Source: Pseudooceanicola spongiae
Lineage (GTDB): Bacteria > Pseudomonadota > Alphaproteobacteria > Rhodobacterales > Rhodobacteraceae
Length of the DNA stretch: 64,000 nt
Reading direction: 5' to 3'
Assembly: GCF_014899185.1 (NCBI RefSeq)
Contig: NZ_CP045201.1
Span: 2,953,501-3,017,500 of the forward strand
Positions 25,107 to 35,216 of the stretch are shown in pieces. The notes under the pieces were generated by a model that saw only the letters and a program-made list of their open reading frames with translations, was not told the DNA's origin and made no database searches. Every line of letters begins with the position of its first letter. Positions within the stretch are counted from its first letter, which is position 1. The position numbers were made by a program, and so were the translations under genes.

Positions 25107-26765
25107 ATGACGACTCAACTCGCCTCAACGACCGAAATCACAGCGGCTGGTGCCAACGAATGGTGGCGCGGCGGTGTGATCTACCAGATCTATCCGCGCA
25201 GCTTTCAAGACAGCAACGGCGATGGCATCGGCGATCTTGCCGGCATCACCGACCGCCTGCCCTATGTCGCCTCGCTGGGCGTCGATGCGATCTGGATCTC
25301 GCCGTTCTTCACCTCTCCGATGAAAGACTTCGGCTACGACGTTTCGGATTACTGCGACATTGACCCGATGTTCGGCGCTCTGGCCGATTTCGACGCGATG
25401 CTGGCACGCGCCCACAGCCTTGGCCTGCGCGTGATGATCGACCTCGTGCTGTCGCATACCTCGGACCAGCACCCCTGGTTCGCCGAAAGCCGCAATGGCC
25501 GCGATAACGACAAGTCCAACTGGTACGTCTGGGGCGATGCGAAACCCGATGGCACGCCGCCCAACAACTGGCTGTCGATCTTCGGCGGCTCGGCCTGGCA
25601 GTGGGATTCGCGCCGCCAGCAGTACTACCTGCACAACTTCCTGACCTCGCAACCCGACCTGAACTTCCATTCGCCCGCCGTGCAGCAGGCGCTTCTGGAC
25701 GTGGCGCGGTTCTGGCTGGACCGGGGCGTCGATGGCTTCCGCCTCGACACCATCAACTTCTACACCCACGACGCCGAGCTGCGCGACAACCCCGCCATTG
25801 CACCCGAACAGCGCACCGCCAAGACCGCGCCCGCCGTGAACCCCTATAACTGGCAGGAACACCTCTACGACAAGTCGCGCCCCGAAAACCTCGCGTTTCT
25901 GCGCCGCCTGCGCGCGGTGATGAAGCCCTATGGCGCCGCCGCCGTGGGCGAGGTCGGGGACGAACAGCTGGGTCTGGAGATCCTCGGCCAGTACACCGCC
26001 GGCGATGATCTGATGAACATGTGCTACGCGTTCGAGCTGCTGTCGGGCGATACGCCCACGGCCTCCTTCGTCAAGGACACCATGGATCACGTCGCCCGCG
26101 TCGCCGCCGACGGCTGGGCCTGCTGGGCGTTTTCCAACCACGACGTCGTGCGCCATCCGTCGCGCTGGCTGCTGACCGACGCCGCCACCAAGACCTTCAA
26201 CACGCTGCTGATGTGCCTGCGCGGCTCCGCCTGCATCTATCAGGGCGAAGAGCTGGGCCTGCCCGAGGCGGACGTGCCCTACGAATCGCTGCAAGACCCC
26301 TATGGCATTGAATTCTGGCCTGAATTCAAGGGCCGCGACGGCTGCCGCACCCCGATGGTCTGGGAGGCGAACTCCGATCATGTCGGCTTTACCTCTGCCA
26401 CGCCGTGGCTGCCGATCAGCTCGTCTCAGGCCGTGCTGGCGGTCGATCAGCAGGAGGTCCGCAAGGACTCGATGCTGAACCACTATCGCCGCAGCATCCA
26501 GATGCGGCACGACAGCCACGCCCTGTTGCGCGGCGCCCAGTCCGAGATGGAGGCGACCGGCGATCTGCTGACCTTCCTGCGCACCGACGGCGCCGAGACG
26601 GTGTTCTGCGCCTTCAATCTGGGCCGCGACGCCACCACGCTCAGCCTCCCCGAGGGCGAGTGGGAGAATATGGCGAAGGATATCATCGGCGCGACCGAGG
26701 CGACCTCGGGCCGCGTGGATCTGCCCGGTTGGGGCTTTCTGGTCGCACGAAAAAGGGCGGTGTAA
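25107..26765 (+). CDS. aglA: GH13 alpha-glucosidase
   Basis: 552 aa; a cytoplasmic oligo-1,6-glucosidase/alpha-glucosidase-like GH13 enzyme. It opens with 'WWRGGVIYQIYPRSFQDSNGDGIGDLAGI'. The nucleophile Asp is in 'VDGFRLDTINFY', the acid/base Glu in 'AAVGEVGDEQ' and the third carboxylate in 'WAFSNHDVVRHPSR' (NHD). It hydrolyses alpha-glucosides (maltose, sucrose or trehalose in relatives) brought in by AglEFGK. The gene lies between the permease and ATPase genes, 8 bp and 3 bp away, so it is part of one transcript. Confidence 0.93.
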   Translation: MTTQLASTTEITAAGANEWWRGGVIYQIYPRSFQDSNGDGIGDLAGITDRLPYVASLGVDAIWISPFFTSPMKDFGYDVSDYCDIDPMFGALADFDAMLARAHSLGLRVMIDLVLSHTSDQHPWFAESRNGRDNDKSNWYVWGDAKPDGTPPNNWLSIFGGSAWQWDSRRQQYYLHNFLTSQPDLNFHSPAVQQALLDVARFWLDRGVDGFRLDTINFYTHDAELRDNPAIAPEQRTAKTAPAVNPYNWQEHLYDKSRPENLAFLRRLRAVMKPYGAAAVGEVGDEQLGLEILGQYTAGDDLMNMCYAFELLSGDTPTASFVKDTMDHVARVAADGWACWAFSNHDVVRHPSRWLLTDAATKTFNTLLMCLRGSACIYQGEELGLPEADVPYESLQDPYGIEFWPEFKGRDGCRTPMVWEANSDHVGFTSATPWLPISSSQAVLAVDQQEVRKDSMLNHYRRSIQMRHDSHALLRGAQSEMEATGDLLTFLRTDGAETVFCAFNLGRDATTLSLPEGEWENMAKDIIGATEATSGRVDLPGWGFLVARKRAV

Positions 26766-26768
26766 ACC

Positions 26769-27854
<1,086 letters not shown>

Positions 27855-27863
27855 ACACGACCT

Positions 27864-27888
27864 GGCAGAGGGTCAGTCGCCCTCTGCC
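27864..27888. terminator. Convergent hairpin between aglK and SDR gene
   Basis: GGCAGAGGG and CCCTCTGCC form a perfect 9-bp stem with a 7-nt loop. The right arm overlaps the end of the SDR gene. No T-run; probably a bidirectional stop. Confidence 0.6.
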
Positions 27889-28718
27889 ATATAGGCCTTG
27901 AAGGCCTCGGCGCAATCGGGATGCCAGCGCGACAGCGCGGGCCGGTTTTCCGCCACATCGCCCGCCGCCCAGAGCATCCGCTTGCGATCCGTCGCCGTGT
28001 CGACCTCATTGTCCGGACACAAGATGTAGAAATCCCCCTCGGCCAGACGCTCCATCATGTGGTCGACGACCTGTTCGGCGCTCCAGGCCGCATCGGGTTT
28101 CTCGCTGACCCCCTTGGCACGGGTCAGCCCGGTGAAGGTAAAGCCCGGGATCAGCAGATGCGCCGAAACCCGGCCCCCCGTCTGCTGCACCAGATCATGC
28201 GACAGCGACTCGGTCAGTGCCTTCAGCGCCGCCTTGCTGACGTTATAGGCCGTGTCGCCGGGCGGCAGGGTGATCCCCTGTTTCGAGCCGGTGCAGATCA
28301 TCGCGCCGGGCGCATCGCCCGCGATCATGTCCGGCACAAAGACCTGCGCACAGTGGATCGCGCCCCAGAGGTTGGTCTCCAAAGTCTTGCGCCAGACCGC
28401 CTCGCCCGCGAACAGACCGCCACCGCCTTCGCGGCCAGCGTTGCTCATCACGATGCTGATCGGCCCGATCGCTTCGGCAGCGCGCTTCAGCGCCTCAATA
28501 TCGGCGCGTGAGGAGACATCCGTCGGCTGGGCGAACACCTGATGCCCATCGGCACTCAGCGTCTCCTGTGCCGCTTGCAGGGCCTCTCCGGGCAGGTCTG
28601 CGATGACCACGCTCATGCCCGCAGCTCCAAAGCGGCGCGCGGCGGCCAGACCGATGCCACTGGCACCGCCGGTCACGACGGCCACGGTGCCGGGGACGAT
28701 GGCGGGATGATAGGTCAT
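27873..28718 (-). CDS. Short-chain dehydrogenase/reductase
   Basis: 281 aa, classical SDR. The cofactor motif is 'VTGGASGIGLAAARRF' (TGxxxGIG), 'SNAGREGG' is the NAG motif, and the catalytic pair lies in 'ICTGSKQG' (Ser) and 'TAYNVSKAALKAL' (YxxxK). NAD(P)-dependent oxidoreduction of an unknown alcohol or keto substrate in the cytoplasm. It is alone on its strand, between the agl operon and the DUF475 gene; no pathway can be assigned. ATG 28716-28718 is the natural start. Confidence 0.9.
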   Translation of the reverse strand: MTYHPAIVPGTVAVVTGGASGIGLAAARRFGAAGMSVVIADLPGEALQAAQETLSADGHQVFAQPTDVSSRADIEALKRAAEAIGPISIVMSNAGREGGGGLFAGEAVWRKTLETNLWGAIHCAQVFVPDMIAGDAPGAMICTGSKQGITLPPGDTAYNVSKAALKALTESLSHDLVQQTGGRVSAHLLIPGFTFTGLTRAKGVSEKPDAAWSAEQVVDHMMERLAEGDFYILCPDNEVDTATDRKRMLWAAGDVAENRPALSRWHPDCAEAFKAYMAEGD

Positions 28719-28977
28719 GGAAAGCCTCCTTTGGTGCCTCGGGCCAAAGCGCGGCCCCTCCCGGCAACTATAGGGCCAGGCCCGCTTGGGGAAAGCCCGC
28801 GCGCCAACAGCCGCCGCCGCCCGCGAAACCCGATTTACGTTTCACCCGAATATGCGTAGACTCAACCGCAACAGGCCGTGCGCGACCTGTGCAGCGACCG
28901 GGCCCCTCTGGCGAAAGTGGCGGTGCTTTCGTGATGTCGGCACTGCGTTCGGATCCAGCCGCCTGGACCTTTCCAGC
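28719..28977. other. Divergent intergenic region, SDR / DUF475
   Basis: 259 bp. It must contain promoters for two divergent genes. No strong box pair, operator or hairpin was seen. Confidence 0.4.
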
Positions 28978-30075
28978 ATGACACACGGGACGACGCCTTC
29001 ACGCGGTCCGAAACGGCAAACGCCGGGTTCGGGCGGTTTTTTCCATTATTTCTTCTGGGCCCTTGTGGTCACGGCCCTCGGGCTGGCGCTGGCGGCCTTT
29101 CTCGGCTGGCAGACCACCGGCACCCTGCAGGGCACGCTGACCGTCTTCATGATCTGTGCGATTCTGGCGGTGCTGGAAATCAGCCTGTCCTTCGACAATG
29201 CCATCGTGAACGCCAACAAGCTGAAAGAGATGACGCCGCTCTGGCAGAAGCGCTTTCTGACATGGGGCATCATCATCGCGGTGTTCGGGATGCGAATCCT
29301 GTTCCCGCTGATCATCGTGGTCGTCGCTGCCGGCATCAGCCCGTGGATGGCGCTGAAACTGGCCGCCACCCGCCCCGAAGACTATGCCGAGATCATGCAC
29401 CACGCCCATCTGCCGATTGCGGCCTTCGGCGGCACCTTCCTGATGATGGTCGGGCTGCATTTCTTTTTCGACACCGAAAAGGACGTGCACTGGCTGAACT
29501 GGCTGGAATGCCGCATGTCCCGCATCGCCTCGATCCGCAGTGTCGAGGTCACCCTTGTGTTGCTGATCATCCTTGGCTTCTCCACGCTGCTGCCGCGCCA
29601 TTCCAGCCAGCTGTTCCTCTGGGCCGCCGTCTGGGGCCTCGTGACCTTTCTGCTGGTCGAGATTCTGGGCCGCGCGCTGGACCACCAAAGCTCCGGCCTC
29701 AGCGCCACCGCGCGCGGCGGTCTGGGCGCCTTCCTCTATCTTGAGGTGCTGGACGCCTCGTTTTCCTTTGACGGGGTGATCGGGGCCTTCGCGCTCAGCC
29801 AGAACCTGTTCGTGATTGCGATCGGTCTGGGGATCGGCGCGATGTATGTGCGGTCGATGACGGTGCTGCTGGTCGAAAAGGGCACCCTGACCGAATACCG
29901 CTATCTGGAGCACGGGGCCTTCTACGCCATCATCGCCCTCTCGGTGGTGATGTTCGCACAGGCTCTGGTCGAGATCCCGGAGGCCGTGACGGGTCTGGGC
30001 GGCGCCGTGGTGATCGGGGCCTCGCTCTGGTCCTCGATCCGCTGGAACAGGCGCTGCACCGGCTCCGCCCCCTGA
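28978..30075 (+). CDS. DUF475 family integral membrane protein
   Basis: 365 aa, with 8-9 hydrophobic segments. The conserved 'ILAVLEISLSFDNAIVNANKLKEMTPLWQK' and 'EVLDASFSFDGVIGAFALSQNLFVIAIGLGIGAMYVRSMT' mark DUF475, a relative of the TerC/YgjT family of putative metal exporters, which share acidic SFDN/SFDG motifs inside helices. The start is taken as ATG 28978, because residues before it in the same frame (to 28786) are Arg-rich and not membrane-like. The function is unproven; metal-ion transport is a family-based guess. Confidence 0.8.
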   Translation: MTHGTTPSRGPKRQTPGSGGFFHYFFWALVVTALGLALAAFLGWQTTGTLQGTLTVFMICAILAVLEISLSFDNAIVNANKLKEMTPLWQKRFLTWGIIIAVFGMRILFPLIIVVVAAGISPWMALKLAATRPEDYAEIMHHAHLPIAAFGGTFLMMVGLHFFFDTEKDVHWLNWLECRMSRIASIRSVEVTLVLLIILGFSTLLPRHSSQLFLWAAVWGLVTFLLVEILGRALDHQSSGLSATARGGLGAFLYLEVLDASFSFDGVIGAFALSQNLFVIAIGLGIGAMYVRSMTVLLVEKGTLTEYRYLEHGAFYAIIALSVVMFAQALVEIPEAVTGLGGAVVIGASLWSSIRWNRRCTGSAP

Positions 30076-30137
30076 AGCGGGCGGGGAGAGAGAGCGGGGG
30101 GAGAGCGCCTAAAAGCGCGCCAGACGCACCGCCCGGT

Positions 30138-30164
30138 TACCGTCGGGATACCGACGCAATACCG
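30138..30164 (-). promoter_or_regulatory. Three CGGTA words at 11-bp phase, locus 1
   Basis: TACCG starts at 30138, 30149 and 30160 (CGGTA on the minus strand), exactly 11 bp apart. With the intervening bases the array is almost identical to the one at 56380-56406. It lies in the 267-bp gap between the DUF475 gene and tRNA-Lys; the rest of that gap (30076-30342) shows only GC-rich imperfect repeats. Confidence 0.55.
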
Positions 30165-30342
30165 ACATGCCGATCTGGAGGCCTCTCCTCCTCCCCAACA
30201 GAGGAGCCCTGACCCGTCCGAACCTGGGACAACGCGGGCTGTCGCGCACAAGGCGCGGCGGCGGCGGGTCGGCTGATGTCAGGGGGGAGTGTCGACCGGG
30301 CTGGGCCCAAGTCTTTGATATCGTGCTGGAAGTAGAGGTGAG

Positions 30343-30418
30343 TGGTGAGCCGTACAGGGTTCGAACCTGTGACCTACTGATTAAAAGTCAGCCGCTCTAC
30401 CAGCTGAGCTAACGGCCC
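30343..30418 (-). tRNA. tRNA-Lys (anticodon TTT)
   Basis: A complete cloverleaf on the minus strand. The 7-bp acceptor stem is GGGCCGT/ACGGCTC with one G-U pair, the D-arm carries AGCTCAGCTGGTAGAGC, and the anticodon loop is CTTTTAA. The T-arm GGTTCGAACC is standard, the discriminator is A, and CCA is genome-encoded (30343-30345). It is a single isolated tRNA gene. Confidence 0.97.
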
Positions 30419-30556
30419 ACTCGATGCGCCGTTTAGGGGTGCCAGCAGGTGGGGTCAAGCAGAAATCCACAAAAAATTCACAGAAATATTCTCGCCCCTC
30501 CCCCCCCCACCCTTCCCCGCCTTTTCAATAAGGCCCGGAGGGTCTATATCGCCGCA

Positions 30557-31384
30557 ATGCAGATCAAGGATATTTCCCATGGCCTGCCGTTCATGAAGAT
30601 GCACGGGCTGGGCAACGACTTCGTGGTGATCGACTCGCGTGGCCGCGAGGCGGTGACGACGCCCGCGCTTGCACGCACCGTGGGCAGCCGTCATTTCGGC
30701 GTCGGCTTTGACCAGCTGGCCGAAATCCGCGATGGCGAGGGCTCGGATATTACCCTCGACTTCTGGAACAGCGACGGCACCCGCGCACAGGCCTGTGGCA
30801 ACGCCACACGCTGCGTTGCGGCCTATGTCCTTGGTACGGATGGCGAAAGCATCACGATCCGCACTGTACGCGGCCTTTTGCAGGCCCGCCGCGATGGCGA
30901 TCTGATCAGCGTCAACATGGGCCAGCCGCAACTGGACTGGCGCGACGTGCCTCTGGCCCGCGCAGTCGATGTGGAGCATCTGCCGCTTGAAGGCGATCCC
31001 GTCGCCGTCGGCATGGGCAATCCGCACTGCGTGTTCTTCGTCGACGATGCCGAGGCCGTCGCGCTGACCGTCACCGGGCCGAGAATCGAACATAACCCAC
31101 TGTTTCCCGAACAGGTGAACGTCGAGTTCGCCGAGGTTCGCAGCCGCGACGAGATTCGCATGAGGGTCTGGGAACGCGGCACCGGTGTGACGCTCGCCTG
31201 CGGTTCAGGCGCTTGCGCCACCGCAGTGGCAGCCGTGCTGCGTGGCCTGACGGACCGTCGGGTGCGCATGGAACTTGACGGCGGATGGCTGACACTGGAC
31301 TGGCGCGATGATGGCGTCTGGATGACCGGCCCCACGGCACATGTGTTCGACGGCCTCCTTCCCCCGACGGTACTGGAGGCATAA
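30557..31384 (+). CDS. dapF: Diaminopimelate epimerase
   Basis: A 275-aa PLP-independent epimerase that converts LL- to meso-diaminopimelate for lysine and peptidoglycan. The two catalytic cysteines are in '[13 protein letters not shown]' and '[15 protein letters not shown]'; the N-terminal '[15 protein letters not shown]' is diagnostic. ATG 30557 is chosen over the open frame upstream. It is followed 3 bp later by mtaB, so the two form an operon; this order is common in the family. Confidence 0.96.
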   Translation: MQIKDISHGLPFMKMHGLGNDFVVIDSRGREAVTTPALARTVGSRHFGVGFDQLAEIRDGEGSDITLDFWNSDGTRAQACGNATRCVAAYVLGTDGESITIRTVRGLLQARRDGDLISVNMGQPQLDWRDVPLARAVDVEHLPLEGDPVAVGMGNPHCVFFVDDAEAVALTVTGPRIEHNPLFPEQVNVEFAEVRSRDEIRMRVWERGTGVTLACGSGACATAVAAVLRGLTDRRVRMELDGGWLTLDWRDDGVWMTGPTAHVFDGLLPPTVLEA

Positions 31385-31387
31385 GCC

Positions 31388-32644
31388 ATGGATAGTACGC
31401 TGAAATTCACCACTCTTGGCTGTCGGCTCAACGCCTATGAAACCGAAGCCATGAAGGCTCTCGCAGCCGAGGCGGGGGTCGAAAATGCGGTGATCGTCAA
31501 CACCTGCGCCGTCACCTCCGAGGCGGTGCGCAAGGCCCGTCAGGACATCCGCCGCCTGCGCCGCGAAAATCCGGACGCGACCCTGATCGTCACCGGCTGC
31601 GCCGCCCAGACCGAGCCCGAGACCTTCGCCGCGATGCAGGAAGTCGACCTGATCATCGGCAACACAGAAAAGATGCAACCCGCCACCTGGGCGAACCTCT
31701 CGCCAGATTTCATCGGCGAGTCCGAGCGCGTGCGTGTCGACGACATCATGTCGGTCACCGAGACCGCCGGGCATCTGATCGACGGCTTCGGCACGCGCTC
31801 CCGCGCCTATGTGCAGGTGCAGAACGGCTGTGACCACCGCTGCACCTTCTGCATCATTCCCTTTGGCCGTGGCAACTCGCGATCGGTCGCGGCAGGCGTC
31901 GTGGTCGAGCAAATCAAACGGCTGGTTGATCAGGGATATCAAGAGGTTGTCCTGACCGGCGTCGACCTGACGTCCTGGGGCGCAGACCTGCCGGCAACGC
32001 CACGCCTTGGCGATCTTGTACTGCGCATCCTCAAACTGGTGCCAGACTTGGCGCGCCTGCGCATCAGCTCAATCGATTCGATAGAAGCCGATGACGCCCT
32101 CATGCAGGCTATCGCGAGCGAACCCCGCCTGATGCCGCATCTGCATCTTAGCCTGCAGGCGGGCGACGACATGATCCTGAAACGCATGAAGCGCCGCCAC
32201 ATGCGTGATGACGCTATCCGCTTTTGCGAAGAGGCCCGCACGTTGCGCCCGGACATGACCTTCGGCGCAGACATCATCGCCGGTTTCCCGACAGAAACAG
32301 ACGCTATGTTCGCCAACTCTTTGAGACTGGTTGAGGAATGTGACCTGACATGGCTCCACGTCTTTCCGTACTCCCCCCGTCCCGGCACCCCGGCCGCGCG
32401 CATGCCGCAGGTCAACGGAGGAGCAATCAAAGCCCGAGCGGCCCAATTGCGAACAGCGGGCACGCAGCAGGTAACGCGTCACCTTGCCGCGCAAATTGGC
32501 AAATCCCACAAAATCCTCATGGAAAGCCCAGTTATGGGACGTACAGAACAATTTACCGAGGTGCATCTCAGCTCCGAGCACCCCGAAGGCAAGATCATAC
32601 ACGCTGTGATATCGGGCCACGCTGACGGGCATCTTGTGGCCTGA
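31388..32644 (+). CDS. mtaB: tRNA t6A37 methylthiotransferase (radical SAM)
   Basis: 418 aa. It has a MiaB-like N-terminal UPF0004 domain ('FTTLGCRLNAYETEAM', 'VNTCAVTSEAVRKAR', 'VTGCAAQTEP') with three cluster-binding cysteines. The radical-SAM core follows, with CxxxCxxC in 'NGCDHRCTFCIIPFGRG'. The 'GCRLN' start distinguishes MtaB from MiaB ('GCQMN'). It adds the methylthio group to ct6A/t6A at position 37 of tRNAs reading ANN codons. Cytoplasmic. Co-transcribed with dapF. Confidence 0.92.
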   Translation: MDSTLKFTTLGCRLNAYETEAMKALAAEAGVENAVIVNTCAVTSEAVRKARQDIRRLRRENPDATLIVTGCAAQTEPETFAAMQEVDLIIGNTEKMQPATWANLSPDFIGESERVRVDDIMSVTETAGHLIDGFGTRSRAYVQVQNGCDHRCTFCIIPFGRGNSRSVAAGVVVEQIKRLVDQGYQEVVLTGVDLTSWGADLPATPRLGDLVLRILKLVPDLARLRISSIDSIEADDALMQAIASEPRLMPHLHLSLQAGDDMILKRMKRRHMRDDAIRFCEEARTLRPDMTFGADIIAGFPTETDAMFANSLRLVEECDLTWLHVFPYSPRPGTPAARMPQVNGGAIKARAAQLRTAGTQQVTRHLAAQIGKSHKILMESPVMGRTEQFTEVHLSSEHPEGKIIHAVISGHADGHLVA

Positions 32645-32725
32645 CGCTGATATGCAGGGCAGCGGCAAAGTCGGGCTCTGTACGATTTCAAATCGATACG
32701 CGACGACAAGCCCGAACGCCTCCGG

Positions 32726-32750
32726 CGGAAGTATTTTCAGCAAGATGATA
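32726..32750. repeat. Rhodobacteraceae-type intergenic repeat, core A copy
   Basis: CGGAAGTATTTTCAGCAAGATGATA matches, with few changes, the arm at 38051-38073 (CGAAGTATTTTTGGCAAGATGA). It lies in the 264-bp gap after mtaB, next to a core B copy. Confidence 0.65.
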
Positions 32751-32768
32751 CAGAGCCCTGCCCCCATT

Positions 32769-32796
32769 GTTTCCCTGTTACAAATATCCCCGGGGA
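32769..32796. repeat. Rhodobacteraceae-type intergenic repeat, core B copy 2
   Basis: GTTTCCCTGTTAC then AAATATCCCCGGGGA, matching 6597-6624 apart from three bases. It is followed by GC-rich GCGCAGCTGACGGGGGCAGAG of the same style as 38126-38143. Confidence 0.6.
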
Positions 32797-32908
32797 GTCA
32801 GCGCAGCTGACGGGGGCAGAGCCCCCCTTGGCCTGAGTCGATTGATTGCGATTGCCCCCGAGAGGCCGCGCGATCAGGATGGTGGCGAAGAGCCGCAAGG
32901 AACCGATC

Positions 32909-33535
32909 ATGCACCCCAATCCGATTTATCGCACTGCGACGCGCGCAGAAAATCTCAGCTTTGCTTCTGATGTCGGTTTTGGCCTTTTCTGCCTGTCAGC
33001 CGGCGCCTTGGCCCCCTTGGTGGCGCAGGCACCCTTTTTGATCGAGGGTGACTCACTGATCCTGCATCTGGTTCGCTCAAATCCAGTGGCGCGGGCGTTG
33101 CGCACCGGCGGGATGCCCGCGCGATTGGTGGTGATGGGGCCGCATGGGTATGTCTCACCCGATTGGTACGGCGTCGAGGATCAGGTCCCAACGTGGAATT
33201 ATGTCTCTGTGGAAGTGACAGGCGTGATGGAGATGCTGCCCGAGGCCGAGATGCGTCCTGTGCTGAATCGTCTCTCAGAGACGTTTGAAGCGCGGCTGGC
33301 ACCAAAGCCGGTCTGGCGCACCGAGAAGATGAGTGATGAGGCTCTGGAGCGAATGATGCGGGCGATTGTGCCGCTCAGGATGCAGGTGGAGACAGTAGAG
33401 GGCACATGGAAGCTGTCGCAGAACAAACCTGACGCCGTGCGCCACGGTGCAGCTACGGGGATGCAGCAGGCTGGCTTTGGCTCTGACCTTCCGCCTCTAG
33501 TGGCCATGATGCGTAGGGCTGGCGAAACTGAGTGA
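32909..33535 (+). CDS. FMN-binding negative transcriptional regulator (PaiB-like)
   Basis: A 208-aa split-barrel flavoprotein of the PaiB family. 'MHPNPIYRTATRAENLSFASDVGFGLFCLS', 'LIEGDSLILHLVRSNPVARAL', 'GYVSPDWYGVEDQVPTWNYVSVEVTG' and 'WKLSQNKPDAVRHG' are all family landmarks. Some members bind FMN and affect protease or sporulation genes in Bacillus, but there is no HTH, so a regulatory role here is uncertain. ATG 32909 follows AAGGA; the upstream in-frame residues are Arg-rich. Confidence 0.88.
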   Translation: MHPNPIYRTATRAENLSFASDVGFGLFCLSAGALAPLVAQAPFLIEGDSLILHLVRSNPVARALRTGGMPARLVVMGPHGYVSPDWYGVEDQVPTWNYVSVEVTGVMEMLPEAEMRPVLNRLSETFEARLAPKPVWRTEKMSDEALERMMRAIVPLRMQVETVEGTWKLSQNKPDAVRHGAATGMQQAGFGSDLPPLVAMMRRAGETE

Positions 33536-33615
33536 TCTGGCCGGGAAAATGCGAGCAATGGACAGGATGCTGTGCCAGGCCTAGGGTCGCGGCGAAGCAA
33601 TGAGGAGCTCCGTCC

Positions 33616-34227
33616 ATGTCCGGCCTGAAAGCCATCGTATCGCCGCTGTCGCCCTTTGCCCGCAAGGTCCGGGTCACCCTTCTGGAAACCGGTCTTTCGG
33701 ACCGTGTCGCGCTGGAGAATGTCTCGACATCGGCGCTTGAGTCGAATCCTGTTCTGGTCGCCGCCAACCCGCTGGGCAAGCTGCCTGCCCTGCTGCGCGA
33801 GGATGGCCCGATGATCTGCGACAGCCGTGTGATCTGCCGCTACCTTGATTCGCTGTCAGGCGGCCGTCTGTATCCCGAGGCGCGGATCTGGGAGGTTCTG
33901 ACGCTGGAGGCGCTGGCCGACGGTGTGATGGAGGCCGCCGTGCTGATGGCCTATGAGCATCGCCTGCGCCCCGAGGAAAAGGTCTTTCCCGAGTGGGTCG
34001 AAGCACAGTGGGCCAAGGCCGCACGCACGCTCAGCGTCATTGATGCGCGCTGGATGAGCCATCTGGCCGGACCGCTGGACGCCGCGCAGATCGCGCTTGG
34101 CTGTGCACTTGGCTATATCGACCTGCGTCATGGTGCGCGCAACTGGCGTGAAGGCAATGTCGATCTTGCGGCCTGGTACGAGGCGTTCTCCGCCCGACCG
34201 GCGATGCAGGCGACCGTTCCGGCCTGA
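33616..34227 (+). CDS. Glutathione S-transferase family protein
   Basis: 203 aa. The thioredoxin-like N-terminal domain (1-80) shows 'SPLSPFARKVRVTLLETGL' and 'NPLGKLPALLREDGPMICDSRVICRYLD', with the cis-Pro and the glutathione-binding DS pair. An all-helical C-terminal domain follows. Probably conjugates or reduces small electrophiles in the cytoplasm; the substrate cannot be read from the sequence. ATG 33616 with GAGGAG at 33602. Terminator directly after. Confidence 0.9.
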   Translation: MSGLKAIVSPLSPFARKVRVTLLETGLSDRVALENVSTSALESNPVLVAANPLGKLPALLREDGPMICDSRVICRYLDSLSGGRLYPEARIWEVLTLEALADGVMEAAVLMAYEHRLRPEEKVFPEWVEAQWAKAARTLSVIDARWMSHLAGPLDAAQIALGCALGYIDLRHGARNWREGNVDLAAWYEAFSARPAMQATVPA

Positions 34228-34250
34228 GGAGAGAGATCGGCGAAAAGTCA

Positions 34251-34283
34251 AAAGGCCCACCAGAGTCGGTGGGCCTTTTTATT
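34251..34283 (+). terminator. Rho-independent terminator, GST gene
   Basis: AAAGGCCCACC and GGTGGGCCTTT make an 11-bp stem with a 6-nt loop, followed by TTATTT on the plus strand. The A-run on the left makes it usable for the convergent outer-membrane gene too. Confidence 0.9.
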
Positions 34284-34306
34284 TGGTCACACGGTGGAAA
34301 GACGCC

Positions 34307-34996
34307 TCAGAAGCGGAAGCCGACACCGACGTTCAGCGCATTGGTGAAGATGCGCGTGTCTAGGTTGCCGCCCCCAACGAGGTCGGTTTCGTTTTTCGAT
34401 GCGGTGAATTGATATTCACCAAACAGCGACCACTGATCGCTGATCGGATAGCTGGCACCGGCCGTCAGGCGCATGGCCGGGCCGCCGAACTGGTATTCAA
34501 AGGTTTTCGGGCCACCGATCGCCGTGACTTCGACGTGGGGAATCGAGAAACCAACACCACCGCTGACGTAGGGCGTGATACTGCCCCACTGATTCTTCCA
34601 GCGGCGCGACGCGTTGACGGTGACGATGTTCAGACCATCGGTGAATTCGAGATGCGAAAAACCCGCCGCCTTCATGTCGTCCTGATCCGAGTAGACCTTG
34701 TCATGCGTGAACTCGAGTCCGAAGCCCCAGTTGTCATCCTGCCACCAGGTTGCGCGCACGCCGTAGTAGGGGGGCATGTCGAAGCTCTTGCCCTCCCAGC
34801 CGATCAAGGCATTGAAATCACCGGTGGTCGGCGAGGTGCCCTTGATGCGGCTGTGCGGGGCTGTCTGGTAGCCGGTGTAGAGGTTCAACTCAATCTCAGC
34901 GCGTGCGGGCGCGCTGGAGAAGCCGGTCAGCAGGGCGGCTGCGGCAAGCGTGGCGGCGGTGCTGCGAAGGGCACAACGGGAAGGTTTTTGCATCAT
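34307..34996 (-). CDS. Outer-membrane beta-barrel protein
   Basis: 229 aa with a signal peptide (1-34, 'TLAAAALLTGFSSAPARAE'). The mature part is a run of amphipathic strands ('IELNLYTGYQTAP', 'PYYGVRATWWQDDNWGFGLEFTHDKVY', 'SLFGEYQFTASKNET') ending in Phe ('NALNVGVGFRF'), the classical BAM-type C-terminal signal. The size fits an eight-stranded barrel. The start is ATG 34996 (MMQKPS). It diverges from petA and ends at the GST terminator. The specific function is unknown. Confidence 0.82.
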   Translation of the reverse strand: MMQKPSRCALRSTAATLAAAALLTGFSSAPARAEIELNLYTGYQTAPHSRIKGTSPTTGDFNALIGWEGKSFDMPPYYGVRATWWQDDNWGFGLEFTHDKVYSDQDDMKAAGFSHLEFTDGLNIVTVNASRRWKNQWGSITPYVSGGVGFSIPHVEVTAIGGPKTFEYQFGGPAMRLTAGASYPISDQWSLFGEYQFTASKNETDLVGGGNLDTRIFTNALNVGVGFRF

Positions 34997-35216
34997 GGGA
35001 GGGGTCCTAGCGAGATCTGGCTTTGCAACAGACTTACACGCGCGGCACAAGGGTCTCAAGCGCGACACATGCGCGCCCCTTTTCGCAATCGGCGATTGTA
35101 TGCTGGACCTGTGGAATGAGGCCCGTTAAACAACCGCTTGGAACGGCTGTGCAGTTTGCGCGGCCCCGAACCCGTATGTGGCCGCCGTCGTCCGGCCGAA
35201 GAATGGAGCTAAGTTC

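Noticed and set aside
29922..30251. A 109-codon minus-strand frame between the DUF475 gene and tRNA-Lys
   Set aside because: It overlaps the 3' end of the DUF475 gene, has no domain and low-complexity composition.
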